Shown here one piece after another: positions 44,713-56,424 of a stretch of 64,000 bases of DNA; within the stretch, counting starts at the first letter, position 1; each line of letters starts with the position of its first letter. The DNA is from Eustoma russellianum (Eukaryota > Streptophyta > Magnoliopsida > Gentianales > Gentianaceae), in contig AP025040.1 in NCBI GenBank assembly GCA_036186865.1, positions 40,237,693-40,301,692 of the forward strand. The letters run 5' to 3'. The notes under the pieces are model-generated. The model did no database searches, was not told where the DNA came from, and was given only the letters and a program-made list of their open reading frames with translations. Position numbers and translations under genes: made by a program.

Positions 44713-46208
44713 TGTTGGAGAAAATTGGAAGAAGTGGCCAAGTTGCAAACTGTGGTTAGCAACGTACTTTGAGCTAAGTTATGATTAGTTTCATTAATGA
44801 TAAGTAGAAACTAATGAGTTTTTAATTATCTACGTAACGAGTAGCTAATTTTAGGCTTTTGAATCACTTAATTACGATACCGGGTGAATGATAAATTGAT
44901 GCTCAAAATAAGGGGGACAATCAACTCAGCTCAGCCCGTGCCTAGGCATGGGCTCAGGTTGCGGATTGTGAAGTAAGCCTGATGGCTCAGGCTGCATGCT
45001 GCATACTGCAGGTCGGGTTCTGTAGGCAGTGAGACGGATTTTATCAGCTGAGGAGAAGTTTGTTTAAATTTAAACTTTTCTAGGTTGTTAGGATTGGCTA
45101 AGGTTTAAGTTTGAAAAGTTGTTGAGTCTTAACCGTACTGAGCTGACCTGAAACTGTTATGATCGGAAGGCTTAGATTGAACAATTATAGGATCCAACGG
45201 CTGTGGGCCACCTGATGCGGTTATCTGATCCAAGGTTCAAGGCGAGTATATATCTGATCTTATGGCTATGGTTGAATTGGCTGTAACAAACTGACCTCAG
45301 ATTTCCCCTATAAATCGAGGCCGAGCTGACACCTGTGGTCACTGAGAATCCATCATCGAAAATCAGTCTTCCTTCTTTCTCTCTGAATCTCCCTCTCTGC
45401 ATAATCATCCTCCCGCATACATAACATTCTCAACATTTCAAGTCATCCGGGAAGCCAGGATAGCTTACAGGTTCTTTGAGTTCATACGCTGTCGTGCCGC
45501 TCGTTTGATTCGACTCTGCTGTACCTGGGAGACGATTACTTCCTCTTCTTGGACACAGTATACTGGAGCCTATATCTTAAGTACAGAGTCCTGGACTCAC
45601 CTCGGATTCTCTGCTCAACTGAGCTGCTGAAGTTGCTGCCGAGCCGAGCTCTGTTATGTGCGGAGTTTGGCTGATCGATTGATAGTGCAGCACTGTTACT
45701 GTGTAGCGTTGTCGAGCTGAGCTCTATTGTGTGCTGAGCTCTGCTATTTGGCTGAGAGTATTTGTTGTTCTGCAGCACTGTCGTGCTGAGCTCTGCTGGT
45801 GTGTTGAGCTTGGCTGAAGCAGCTGGTAGCACAACTATTTTTCTGTTGTGCTGAGGTGCTGAGGTCAGCAGGTCGACCAACTGTCTAGAATGTAAATTGA
45901 ATTGCATAGCCTGGACTGATCAATCTGACCTGAGCAAAGCTCGGTTGGAAGGTTGATAGCACATAACTACTGTTTTGAAGTGCTATTGTGCAAGGTCGGC
46001 AGGCCGGCTCACTGTTCAGAACGCAAACTCAATTACGCTACCTTGACTGTCAAGACCTGATAGATCGATCCAGCTTGTTTTGAGCGAAGCATGCCAGCCA
46101 CTGCTTTATTTCACAAGCACACTGTACAGAAGTCAATTTTGTCTGACTTCAATTGTTTCTAACATTCTTAAGATGTATTGTAATAATTCTGTACTAATTC
46201 TTGTTGTT
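44713..46208 (+). mobile_element. Probable 5' LTR and leader of element D
   Basis: Begins tgttggagaaaattgg. Has a TATA-like box at 45309 followed by a CT-rich leader, then a block rich in gctgagctctg repeats (about 45640-45830). It runs up to element C, and D's gag starts shortly after C, so an LTR plus leader is expected here. I could not find the LTR's 3' end or a standard primer-binding site, and no second LTR copy lies in the window. Confidence 0.45.
45309..45316 (+). promoter_or_regulatory. TATA-like box in the presumed D LTR
   Basis: tataaatc in context ccctataaatcgagg, about 2.3 kb from the D gag start once element C is removed. Confidence 0.4.
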
Positions 46209-46339
46209 TGTTTTGTTGAGAAATATGTTTGGATAATTTTCAAAGTCATGATTTTAAGTGTTGAATACTTAAAAAATGTCACACATAGTGTTATATGTGA
46301 TTAAAAGTTGAAAAAAGTTGAAAAAGTTGAAAAAGTTGA

Positions 46340-46565
46340 CATCGATCTCTATGTACATAGATCTCTAACATCGATCGATCTATGTAAGGCAGAAAAGTTC
46401 AATACCTTTCTGTGAGACATCGATCTCTAAACCTGAGACACATCGATCGATCGATGTATATCGAACCCTCACTTCGATTGATCGATGTAGGTCAGAGGCA
46501 AACTCTGAAACTTTCTGTGAGACATCGATCTCTGAAGCTGAGGCACTTCGATCGATCGATGTCTA
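46340..46565. repeat. CGATCG palindrome array, U3 of element C 5' LTR
   Basis: About eight catcgatct / catcgatcgatcgatgt units spaced 25-60 bp apart, including the perfect 18-bp palindrome acatcgatcgatcgatgt at 46440-46457. One unit shorter than the 3' LTR array. Confidence 0.85.
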
Positions 46566-47827
46566 GGGTTTTTAGAAATATTTTTCTAAAATGTGTTAAA
46601 GTGATTGTTTTCATTTGTATATGATTTATACATGTTTAATATGTGATTATTATATGTTTTTGGTGATTATTAATATCTTGTGACTAACATGCCTTGAAAG
46701 TTTCTACAACTTACCAAAAAGGGCAAAATTGGTATTTTGAGTTTTGTAGGAACATGATATGGTGGAAATATTTTAAGAGCATATTCTTCTACTATTTATG
46801 ATGACAAAGTTGGTATCATGGTTATTTTTGACCATCGGGGTCATTTATGGAGTTTTCTCACACCAGGGGTATTTTGGTCATTTCACACCCCTGAGGGTAT
46901 TTTTGGTATTTTCACTCAATGAATCTCTTGAGCATATTATTATCTTCATTCTGGAGCTGTGTTATTGTTATTTTGAAGATAATATGGTGATCTTATGTCT
47001 TATTCTCTCAACCGATGATATTATTGACTATAGGTGGATATGTGACGATTTGAGATGTCACATACTATTTTTTCTTGAAGAGCCTCTTATATATGTTATA
47101 AGAGGATATTTATCATCATTATTCAGAGATATTAAAGGTGTCAAAGGTGTGGAAATGTTGTTGACATATAAGAAGAAATATTGGGGAATTTCGGTGTTAC
47201 ACGTTGACATAATCTTGTCAATTGTTATCTATTTATTTCTTCTTCAAAAATCTGAGTTGCTACACATATATATATGTTGAATAGGTGGTGTATTTATTTT
47301 GTGAGTTGGAGACAAGTGGACCAACCAAAATATAGCCAACTTGGAGATTTCAAATATAGCCAACGGCTATATACTTTTTCTTGGGTGTTTTTCAGAAGAT
47401 TTTTTGAAGACAAATGAAGACTTCACATGTCCTATTATGGTGCTTGAATTTGGGGATAATTTGGTGATATTATCCATTCTTATTTTATTAAGAAAAATGA
47501 AATTTTTTTTTTTTGAAAAAAAAGGTAGCTAACGGCTACTTTGAGTTGTAGGAGCTGAAATTTGACTTTGAATCCTTCAATGATCACATTCCTATTCTTG
47601 TGCCAAAAAGTTGAAGAAATTATCTCTATTTTGCTAAGGATAAATCAAACAAATTCCAAGTCATTTTTGGAGCTTATCATTTCGGCCAAAGTGGCATCCA
47701 AGGTGGACCAATCATGTTGTCTTATTTTGCCAAGTGTACAAGGCCAACCAATGATGAGAAGACATTTGGAGTTGATGATAAAGATGATGACACATTGGCA
47801 TTCTTATCTTCAAGGCTCATTTCACAC

Positions 47828-47836
47828 TATAAATAG
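47828..47836 (+). promoter_or_regulatory. TATA-like box of element C 5' LTR
   Basis: tataaatag in context cacactataaatagaggc, same as in the 3' LTR and in element A. Confidence 0.65.
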
Positions 47837-48925
47837 AGGCAATGGTGAAGAAGATGAAACACACTTGAAGCTCACAAGCATTTGTTGAATTGTCTAGCTT
47901 TCATCTTCATCTTCTTATTGTTATTGTTTTATTCATTGTAGCAAAGGTGTTCTTGTTGCATTGTGGTGAGCTACAAGCCCTCTTGAGCTTCATTTGTAAG
48001 ATTGATTAGCCATCTTTATAAGGCTACATCAATAGGTTGTAGAGGTATTGCAACTAAGTGTTGCTTAGAAGGTGATTATCCAAGTCTTGAGTAGGGTTGG
48101 TGTATAACCCAAGGATCAAGCTTGGATTTTGTTGTAAGGTGTTCATTTGATAGTGAAATCCAAGGAAAGGTGTTTCTTGGGACCGGAGTAGGTCACACTG
48201 ACCGAACCAGGATAAATCCTCGGTGTTCTTCTCTTGTTTCTTTATTTCTTTTTTCTGCCCGTTTTTTACTGCAGTTTTCACCCAACTTCACACAATTTGA
48301 AAAAATAGCTAAACATTTTCCAAATTCGTGATTTTTGGTGGAGTTATACTTCAGACTGTTAGCTTTCATTTGCAACAATAATCACTTGATTTGAGCAAGG
48401 GAAAGTTAGTCTTTCAGTCTTTGCAAGATAACTGCTCCAATCTGGTTGCTATCTGACCAGTTTTGAGAAACATTAAATTCTGTGTTTTTCGAAAATTGTT
48501 TAAGGCCAGGACCTTTTTGAAACTTCATCTACACTTCCTAAGGAGTGTTTTGATATGAAGATCAACCTTTTTGGTTGAATATTCAAAGAGAAACACGTTT
48601 TGCCAAATCAGCAACATTCTGTCCAATTCTGTCCAGATTGACCATCTGAATCTTTTTATTTGTTTGAACGGCCAAACAATCTTATTTTTGTCTGCTTTTT
48701 GGACAGAGTCTTGATAACTCATTGATGTTCGATTCTGGAAAGTTTCATAATTTTTGGAGTTGTGCACAATTATTTGTGAATTTTTAAAAACGGGTTCTGA
48801 ATCTAAGATGGTTTCAGATTCTGTGTTCAAAGGGGATTTTAACAAAGGGTTGTAGTGTAATTTCCGCTAACCACTATTTACCCCCTCCTCTAGTGGTGTT
48901 TATTGCAGGTGCGCGGTCCAACATT

Positions 48926-48937
48926 TGGTATCAGAGG
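48926..48937 (+). other. Primer-binding site of element C
   Basis: tggtatcagagg, one mismatch at the last base from the initiator-Met primer complement, 2 bases from the LTR. Confidence 0.9.
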
Positions 48938-49046
48938 CAGATCAACACCACTCAAAAGAAGTAAGATTCAACACCGTACGAACAATACAAGGCCAAGAAA
49001 CAATAATTCATTATATAATGCTTGTCTCAAATCCAAGGTACATACT

Positions 49047-50120
49047 ATGGCTATTGTTTCTCACAAAGGTGAGTTGGAAGGTATGTCTACACAACGTCCT
49101 CCTCTTTTTGATGGCAATAATTTTGTTCATTGGAAACTAAGAATGATGCTATTCTTAATGGCTATAGACATCGATTTATGGTCTATAGTTGAAGATGGGC
49201 CGTATATTCCAATGAAAGTTATACAAGTAAGTGGAGTCACTCAAGAGGTTGAAAAATATAAAAGTGAATGGTCATCAGATGATAAAAAGAAAATGTCCAT
49301 GAATAATAAAGCTATGAAATTACTTTTGAATGGACTTGCAACTTCTGAAGCAGGATATGTGCCAAATTGCACAAGCGCACACGACATGTGGAAATCACTT
49401 GTATTAAAGCACGAAGGTACTAGTGGTGTTAAAGAGTCAAAAATAAACATGCTTATGACTGAATTAGAGACTTTCAAAATGTTGCCAAACGAATCCATAA
49501 CATCTATGGATTTGAGGATTAATAATATTTTCAATGCCCTTGAAGCTTTAGGGAAGTCATTTTTGGACAGTGAAAATATTCAAAAGGTGCTACGAAGCCT
49601 CCCTGCTGAATGGGATCCAAAAGTGACTGCAATCGAGGAGACAAAGTCAATCACTAAAATGGATGAATTGATCGGGTCTCTTAACGTCTATGAGGTAAAA
49701 CTGAACCAACGAAAGTCTGAATCGTCTAAGTCATCCGGTAAGTCGATAGCTTTCAAAACAACCGAAACACATGCTAGTAATGATGATAGTAATAGTGATA
49801 CTGAATTAGACGATGACTTGATATTGATAGCTAGAAAACTTAGAAAGTTTTTCAAACGTCCAAATAGGAATAGACAACGTAATTCTTCTTCTTCCTCTTC
49901 TTCTCAACCTAGGAAGAATAACACAAACAAATGGTATAATAAAGAATTAAAGTGTTATGAATGCGGTCAAAAAGGACATATTTCATACGACTGTCCCACG
50001 AAGAAAAATAATAATAATAACAACAATAATAAACAAGCCAAGGACAAGGAGGCTCAAACGACAAAGACAAAGGAGTCTAAGGCAAGAAAAAGGAAACGAG
50101 CAATGAAGGTGAGCACATAG
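49047..50120 (+). pseudogene. gag: Element C gag, ends at an in-frame stop
   Basis: The frame is open upstream to 48903, but the ATG at 49047 (M-A-I-V-S-H-K-G) matches the start in A. Domains: gag UBN2-type core (P-P-L-F-D-G, W-K-L-R-M, K-H-E-G-T-S, K-E-S-K-I-N-M-L) to about residue 230; a serine-rich stretch; CCHC knuckle C-Y-E-C-G-Q-K-G-H-I-S-Y-D-C near residues 303-316; an asparagine run coded by aat/aac repeats; a basic K/R-rich tail. It stops at TAG 50118-50120 where A has Trp (S-T-W-S-D). The truncated gag still contains the whole core and knuckle. Confidence 0.9.
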
Positions 50121-51240
50121 AGCGACTCATCCGACTCAGAATCCGAAACTGAGGAAGCTCAAGTCTGCTTCGTATCCAATAAGGTATGTTCTTCTTCTGA
50201 TAGTGATTCTGATAGTGACATGACATTTGATAAAATGTATGAAGAATTCCTAAGAATGCGTGCATACTGTAAGAGGCTCTCTAAAGAAAGAAGAAACTAG
50301 TTGAAGAAAATGACAAGTTGAAGACGTCCAACTTGGAATTTTCCGATCAACTAGAATCCCTCACACAAGAGTCTTCTAATACTCTTGATTCTTTAGAGAA
50401 TAAAATTGATTCATATAGGAAAGATGAACAAAAGTTACAAATGGAAAATAAAATGTTAAAATCCAAGTTAGAAAGTTGTGAAAATGAAATAGTGCAACTT
50501 AAGTCTTCTAAATTTACCTTAGAAAAATTGATAGAACAATTTAAATCTGGTGCAAATATGTTAGATACACTTATATCATCACAAAAGTATGGAAATGATA
50601 AAACTGGATTGAAATATAAAGAAGAAGATGACAAATTAGATAAAAAGACTAAGTTTGTATCATCAACTACGAAACAACCTTATAAAGTTACAAAAACAAA
50701 CTTGCCTGCTAAATCTTCTTCTACTCCTTCTTCTTCTTATTCAAAGATAAAGATGCAGCATGCACCCATAAAAACACACATGCATAACTATACATCTAGG
50801 CCAAACTTTGCATCTAGACAACCTAGAAATTATGCCTACATGTATACAAATGCAACTAGACCGAATAAAATGCATACAACTTATTATGAACCTAAGTATA
50901 GGCAACACTCTTATAAGTCTTACAGAAATGCCTATGAACACACTTATACTGCGCCATATAAGAAACAAATTCACATGCCTTATATGCATCATAAATCTTG
51001 TCCATTCTATAACGATTATCAACCACGACACAACATGTATAACAATGCATTTTCACTTATGTGGAATAATCCTGTATATGCTAATTCTTTTTATTATCTA
51101 AATTATAACAATGCTAAAAATGTGCCTAGAAGGTATATTCAAGTTTGGATACCTAAGGGTTATCTAAACAAGAATAATGTCCCTGACATTCAAGGACCCA
51201 AATAAAGGGTACCTAAAACTTTGTATCCATTGTTGGAAAA
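50121..51240 (+). pseudogene. Element C post-gag linker with coiled coil, broken
   Basis: After the stop, the frame continues S-D-S-S-D-S-E-S-E with acidic repeats, then a one-base deletion near 50288 (compared with A) shifts it. The shifted frame 50318-51205 has a long K/E/L coiled-coil-like region, then a Y/H/M-rich tract with repeated tyrosines and histidines, then V-W-I-P-K-G-Y-L-N and ends at TAA where A has Gln (G-P-K-Q). The linker joins gag to protease in intact relatives. Confidence 0.82.
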
Positions 51241-54200
51241 CGCAAGGAATGCAAGAAGGAGGCAAAGTATAAGAATCTGAAAACCAAATGGTTTTTAGAT
51301 AGTGGATGTTCGAGGCATATGACGGGGAACCCCAAACGATTCATCGAATTGGAACATATCAAGAATGGAGGAAAAGTAACATTCGGTGACAACAACAAAG
51401 AACAAGTTATTGGAAAAGGAACAATTAGGGATCCTAACACATTTCAAATACGAAATGTGTTATTAGCAAGCAATCTATCTTATAATTTACTTAGTATTTC
51501 TCAACTTATAGATTGTGGTTATAATGTCTCTTTTCTTTCCAATTCTTGTGATATAATAAATGAAAAAGGAGAAACGGTTTTAAAAGGAAATAGAGATGGA
51601 AACATTTATACCCTTACCTTAGATAACATGTTAGATGCTAAGGTTAAGTGTCTAATATCACATGACTTAGATGTGAATTTATGGCATAAAAGATTAGGCC
51701 ATATAGGAATTTCAACTATTAAGAAATTGTCTAAGAAGAATTTAATTAGAGGAATGCCTAAGTTAGACTTAGATAATTTTCAAATGTGTGAAACATGTAT
51801 TAAGGGAAAACACATTAAAGAAACTTTAAAACCGAAACATGAAGTGAGTACTAGTCATGTACTAGAATTGCTTCACTTAGACTTATTTGGTCCAAGTAGG
51901 ACAAGAAGTCTAGGTGGACACTACTATGTGTGTGTCATAGTAGATGATTACTCACGCTACACATGGACATTGTTCTTAACACACAAAGACGATGCTCCAT
52001 TAGCAATCGAAACCCTTATCAAGCAACTTGAAAATATTTACGAAGAAAATGTCAAAAGAATTAGGAGTGATAGAGGTGGAGAATTTAAAAATAAAGAAGT
52101 AATCAAATTTTGTGAACTACATGGAATAAAACATGAATTTTCACCACCTAGAACACCACAACTCAATGGAGTTGTTGAACGTAAAAATAGAACGATTCAA
52201 GAAGTTGCTAGGACAATGCTTTGTGAAAATAAATTACCTAAATATTTATGGACTGAAGCTGTTAGTTGTGCATGCTATATTATAAATAGGTTTACTATTA
52301 GAAAGAAATTAAATAAAACGCCTTATGAATTGCTAAACAATAGACAACCTAAAATAGATTATCTTAAAGTATTTGGATGTAAATGTTTTGTGCTAAACAC
52401 TAAGGATAATCTAGATAAATTTGAACAAAAGTCTATTGAATGCATATTTGTTGGGTATTCAACTAACTCAAGAGCATATAGGTGTTATAATCCTGCATCT
52501 AGAAAGATAATTGAATCCATACATGTGAAATTCAATGAAAATGCATGCTTTGAAGTTAGTGATAAACATCAACATAAACAAGAAACAAATGTTGAAAATA
52601 TGTTTGATGATGATGTATTACTTGAGCCTGTACTTGATCATCTAGAACCAACTCCCCCTGAACAAGACATGCATGAACCCTTAGATGATATAAATGATGA
52701 AACTTTGCATTTGGAAGAAAATATAACTAATGATCCAATTACATATGATAATGTTCACACTAATGAAACATTTGAACAAGATGAGGGTGAACCTAGTCAA
52801 TCTAGGAATTGGTGGCACCCTAGAGAATTAATCATTGGGGATCCAAGTGTTGGGGTTAGAACACGTAGAAATATAAGTCAACTTGAAGGACATAGCTTAA
52901 TCTCACAATTAGAACTTAAGAACGTAAAGGAAGCCTTAGGTGATATATCTTGGATAGATGCTATGCATGAGGAATTACATAAATTCACAAGGAACAATGT
53001 GTGGGACTTAATACCTAAACCTGAAAACAAGTCAATAATAGGAACGAAATGGGTGTTTAGGAATAAGATGGACAAACAAGGTAACATTACAAGAAATAAG
53101 GCTAGACTAGTTGCACAAGGTTATAATCAACAAGAAGAAATAGATTATGAAGAAACCTTTGCACCCGTTGCACGGCTACAAACAATTAGATTGTTACTTG
53201 TGATTGCAAGTCTAAGCAATATTAAGCTCTTCCAAATGGATGTCAAGAGTGCGTTCTTGAATGGATACATCCAAGAAGAGGTGTTTGTCAAACAACCCCC
53301 TAGATTCGAAGATCCAAAGAATCCTAACCATGTTTACAAGCTTAAGAAAGCTTTATATGGTTTAAAACAAGCTCCAAGAGCTTGGTATGATAGATTTGCA
53401 AACTTTCTTATTGCAAATAATTATCAAAGGCGGACAATCGACAACACATTATTTCTAAGAAGAAAAGGTAATGATTTGTTAATAGTTCAAATATACGTAG
53501 ATGATATAATCTTTGGTTCAACCAACCCTACTTTAGTAAAATACTTCGAAGAATGTATGAAGTCAGAATTTGAAATGTCAATGGTAGGAGAGTTGAATTA
53601 TTTCTTAGGATTTCAAATCAAACAAACCCCTCAAGGAATTCATATTAGCCAACTTAAGTATGTCAATGATATGATTAAGAAGTTTGGCTTTGAAGAGTTG
53701 AAACCTACAACAACCCCCATGAGTGTTAGTGTCAAACTTGATAAGGATGAAAATGATAAACCTTTTGATGACACTCTCTATAGGTCTATGATTGGATCAC
53801 TGTTATACTTAACTACATCAAGACCTGATATCATGTCTAGTGTGTGTATGTGTGCTAGGTTTCAATCCTGTCCTAAAGTATCACATTACAATGCAGTGAA
53901 AAAGATCTTTAGATATCTTAAGCATACACCTCACTTAGGACTGTGGTATGATAGAAACGCTAAGTTGGAATTACACGCATATAGTGATGCTGATTATGGT
54001 GGTTGCAAGTTAGATAGAAAATCCACTAGCGGTACATGTCAATTCATAGGAACCAATTTGATCTCTTGGGTTTCTAAAGAGCAAGCTAGTGTAGCTCTTT
54101 CTACCACTGAAGCCGAGTATATTGCTTTGAGTTTATGTACTACCCAAATACTTTGGCTTAAACAGAAACTTAGTGATTTTGGCATTAAAATGAAAAAGAT

Positions 54201-54417
54201 TCCAATTTTCTGCGATAGCACAAGTGCAATCAATCTTTCCCGAAATCCGGTGCTTCATTCTAAGGACAAACACATTGAGGTGCGATACCACTTTCTTCGC
54301 TATCATGTTCAAAATAAGGACATAGTGATAAACCATATAAGAACTGATTACAAATTACAAACATCTTTACCAAACCCCTTAATCAAGCCACTTTTGAAAA
54401 CTTACGAGCCAAGTTAG
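51241..54417 (+). pseudogene. pol: Element C pol, near-complete, frameshifted at the end
   Basis: The protease W-F-L-D-S-G-C-S-R-H-M-T-G lies at about 51280-51320, just ahead of the first Met. Pre-integrase finger complete (H-K-R-L-G-H and C-E-T-C); integrase L-D-L-F-G-P, R-S-D-R-G-G-E-F, G-V-V-E-R-K; RT F-Q-M-D-V-K-S-A-F-L and Y-V-D-D; RNase H D-A-D-Y-G-G-C, S-T-T-E-A-E-Y, C-D-S-T-S-A-I-N. A one-base deletion at about 54350 changes the last 25 or so residues (A-D-I-F-T-K-P-L-N is lost) and ends the frame at 54417. It is out of frame with the linker upstream. Confidence 0.92.
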
Positions 54418-54752
54418 GTATGATGACTTACGATACCATTGTGTAGTTCTATCTTTTGCATGATTTGCAAAATAAAGGGGGAGATAGAATACGAACATGA
54501 TTTTAGTTGGTAAGTCATGATGACTCATATGCTAAGTTTTAATTGGTATTGGTATCATATGCTAAGTTTTAATTGGTATTGGTATTGGTATAAAATTTTG
54601 GAGCATAGGTTAAGGGGGAGAGTATGAGTTGAGGGGGAGCAACATACTATTTAATATTTAAAAGTTGAAAACATTTGGTTAAACTTTTGGTTATAAGTTG
54701 TGACATTAAAATCATGTTAGGTTATTTTGAAAATCATCCAAAAGGGGGAGAA
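54418..54752 (+). other. pol-LTR spacer with multiple polypurine tracts, element C
   Basis: aaagggggagata near 54475, aagggggagag and gagggggagc near 54610-54640, and the LTR-adjacent aaaagggggagaa at 54740-54752. A short duplication (catatgctaagttttaattggta) lies near 54527-54580. Non-coding. Confidence 0.8.
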
Positions 54753-54879
54753 TGTTGAGAAATATGTTTGGATAATTTTCAAAGTCATGATTTTAAGTGG
54801 TGAATACTTAAAAAAAATGTCACACATGGTGTTTATGTGATTAAAATTTGAAAAAAGTTGAAAAAGTTGAAAAAGTTGA

Positions 54880-55128
54880 CATCGATCTCTCAGGTTGTTG
54901 CACATCGATCGATCTATGTACATAGATCTCTCACATCGATCGATCTATGTAAGGCAGAAAAGTTCAAGACCTTTCTGTGAGACATCGATCTCTAAACCTG
55001 AGACACATCGATCAATCGATGTACATCGAATCCTCACTTCGATCGATCGATGTAGGTCAGAGGCAAACTCTGAAACTTTCTGTGAGACATCGATCTCTGA
55101 AGCTGAGGCACTTCGATCGATCGATGTC
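54880..55128. repeat. CGATCG palindrome array, U3 of element C 3' LTR
   Basis: Units catcgatctct, catcgatcgatctatgt and tcgatcgatcgatgt, with one extra unit (ggttgttgcacatcgatcg) absent from the 5' LTR. Confidence 0.85.
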
Positions 55129-56415
55129 TAGGGTTTTTAGAAATATTTTTCTAAAATGTGTTAAAGTGATTGTTTTCATTTGTATATGATTTATACATGT
55201 TTAATATGTGATTATTATATTTTTTGGTGATTATTATCATCTTGTGACTAACATGCTTTGGAAGTTTCTATAACTTACCAAAAATAGCAAAATTGGCATT
55301 TTGAGTTTTGTAGGAACATGATATGGTGGAAATATTTCAAGAGAATATTCTTCTACTATTTATGATGACAAAGTTGGTATCATGGTTATTTCTGACCATC
55401 GGGGTCATTTCTGGAGTTTTCTTACACCAGGGGTATTTTGGTCATTTCACACCCCTGAGGGTATTTTTGGTATTTTCACTCAAGGAATCTCTTGAGCATA
55501 TTATTATCTTCATTCTGGAGGCGTGTTATTGTTATTTTGAAGATAATATGGTGATCTTATATCTTATTCTCTCAACCGATGATATTATTGACTATAGCTG
55601 GATATGTGACGATTTGAGATATCACATTTTATTTTTTCTTGAAGACCGTCTTATATATTTTATAGAGGATATTTATCATCATTATTCAGAGATATTAAAG
55701 GTGTCAAAGGTGTGGAAATGTTCTTGACATATAAGAAGAAATATTGTGGAATTTCAATGTTACACGTTGACATAATCTTGTCAATTGTTATCTATTTATT
55801 TCTTCTTCAAAAATCTGAGTTGCTACACGTATATATATGTTGAAAAACGTGTATACCCAAGTGTATATGATGGTATATTCATTTTGTGAGTTGGAGACAA
55901 GTGGACCAACCAAAAAGGAGCTAGTTGGCAATTTGAAATTTCAAATATAGCCAACGGCTATATACTTTTTCTTGGCTGTTTTTCAGCAGATTTTTTGAAT
56001 TCAAATGAAGACTTCACATGTCCTATTATGGTTCTTGAAGTTGGGGATAATTTGGTGATATTATCCTTTCTTATTTTATTAAGTAAAATCAAAGTTTTAT
56101 TTTTTAAAAAAAGGTAGCCAACGGCTACTTTGAGTTGTAGGAGCTGAATTTTGACTTTGAATCCTTCAATGCTCACATGCCTATTCTTGTGCCAAGAAGT
56201 TGAGGGAATTATCTCTATTTTGCTAAGGACAAATCAAACAAATTCAAGTTATTTTTGGAGCTTATCATTTCGGCCAAAGTGGCATCCAAGGTGGACCAAT
56301 CATGTTGTCTTATTTTGCCAAGTGTACAAGGCCAACCAATGATGAGAAGACATTTGGAGTTGATGATGAAGATGATGACACATTGGCATTATTATCTTCA
56401 AGGCTCATTTCACAC

Positions 56416-56424
56416 TATAAATAG
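56416..56424 (+). promoter_or_regulatory. TATA-like box of element C 3' LTR
   Basis: tataaatag, same context as the 5' LTR copy. Confidence 0.6.

Larger units (their letters stand above)
46214..48923 (+). mobile_element. 5' LTR of element C
   Basis: U3 starts with gttgaaaaa tandem units, then the CGATCG array, then two tagcc-aac-ggcta motifs (47357-47369, and 47526-47538 as tagctaacggcta), a TATA box at 47828, the shared leader motif (48159-48212) and the conserved U5 end. The 160-codon frame at 46798-47280 is not preserved in length in the 3' LTR and is probably chance. Confidence 0.95.

Noticed and set aside
46798..47280. 160-codon hydrophobic frame in the C 5' LTR
   Set aside because: The 3' LTR version (55323-55727) differs in start and is shifted at its end, and the frame lies in U3 upstream of the TATA box; low-complexity AT-rich chance frame.
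50000..50040. aat/aac microsatellite in C gag
   Set aside because: It encodes the asparagine run also present in A gag; treated as part of the coding sequence.
54418..54752. Possible envelope-like gene between pol and LTR, as in some Sireviruses
   Set aside because: Only about 250-340 bp of stop-filled, purine-tract sequence in A, B and C.
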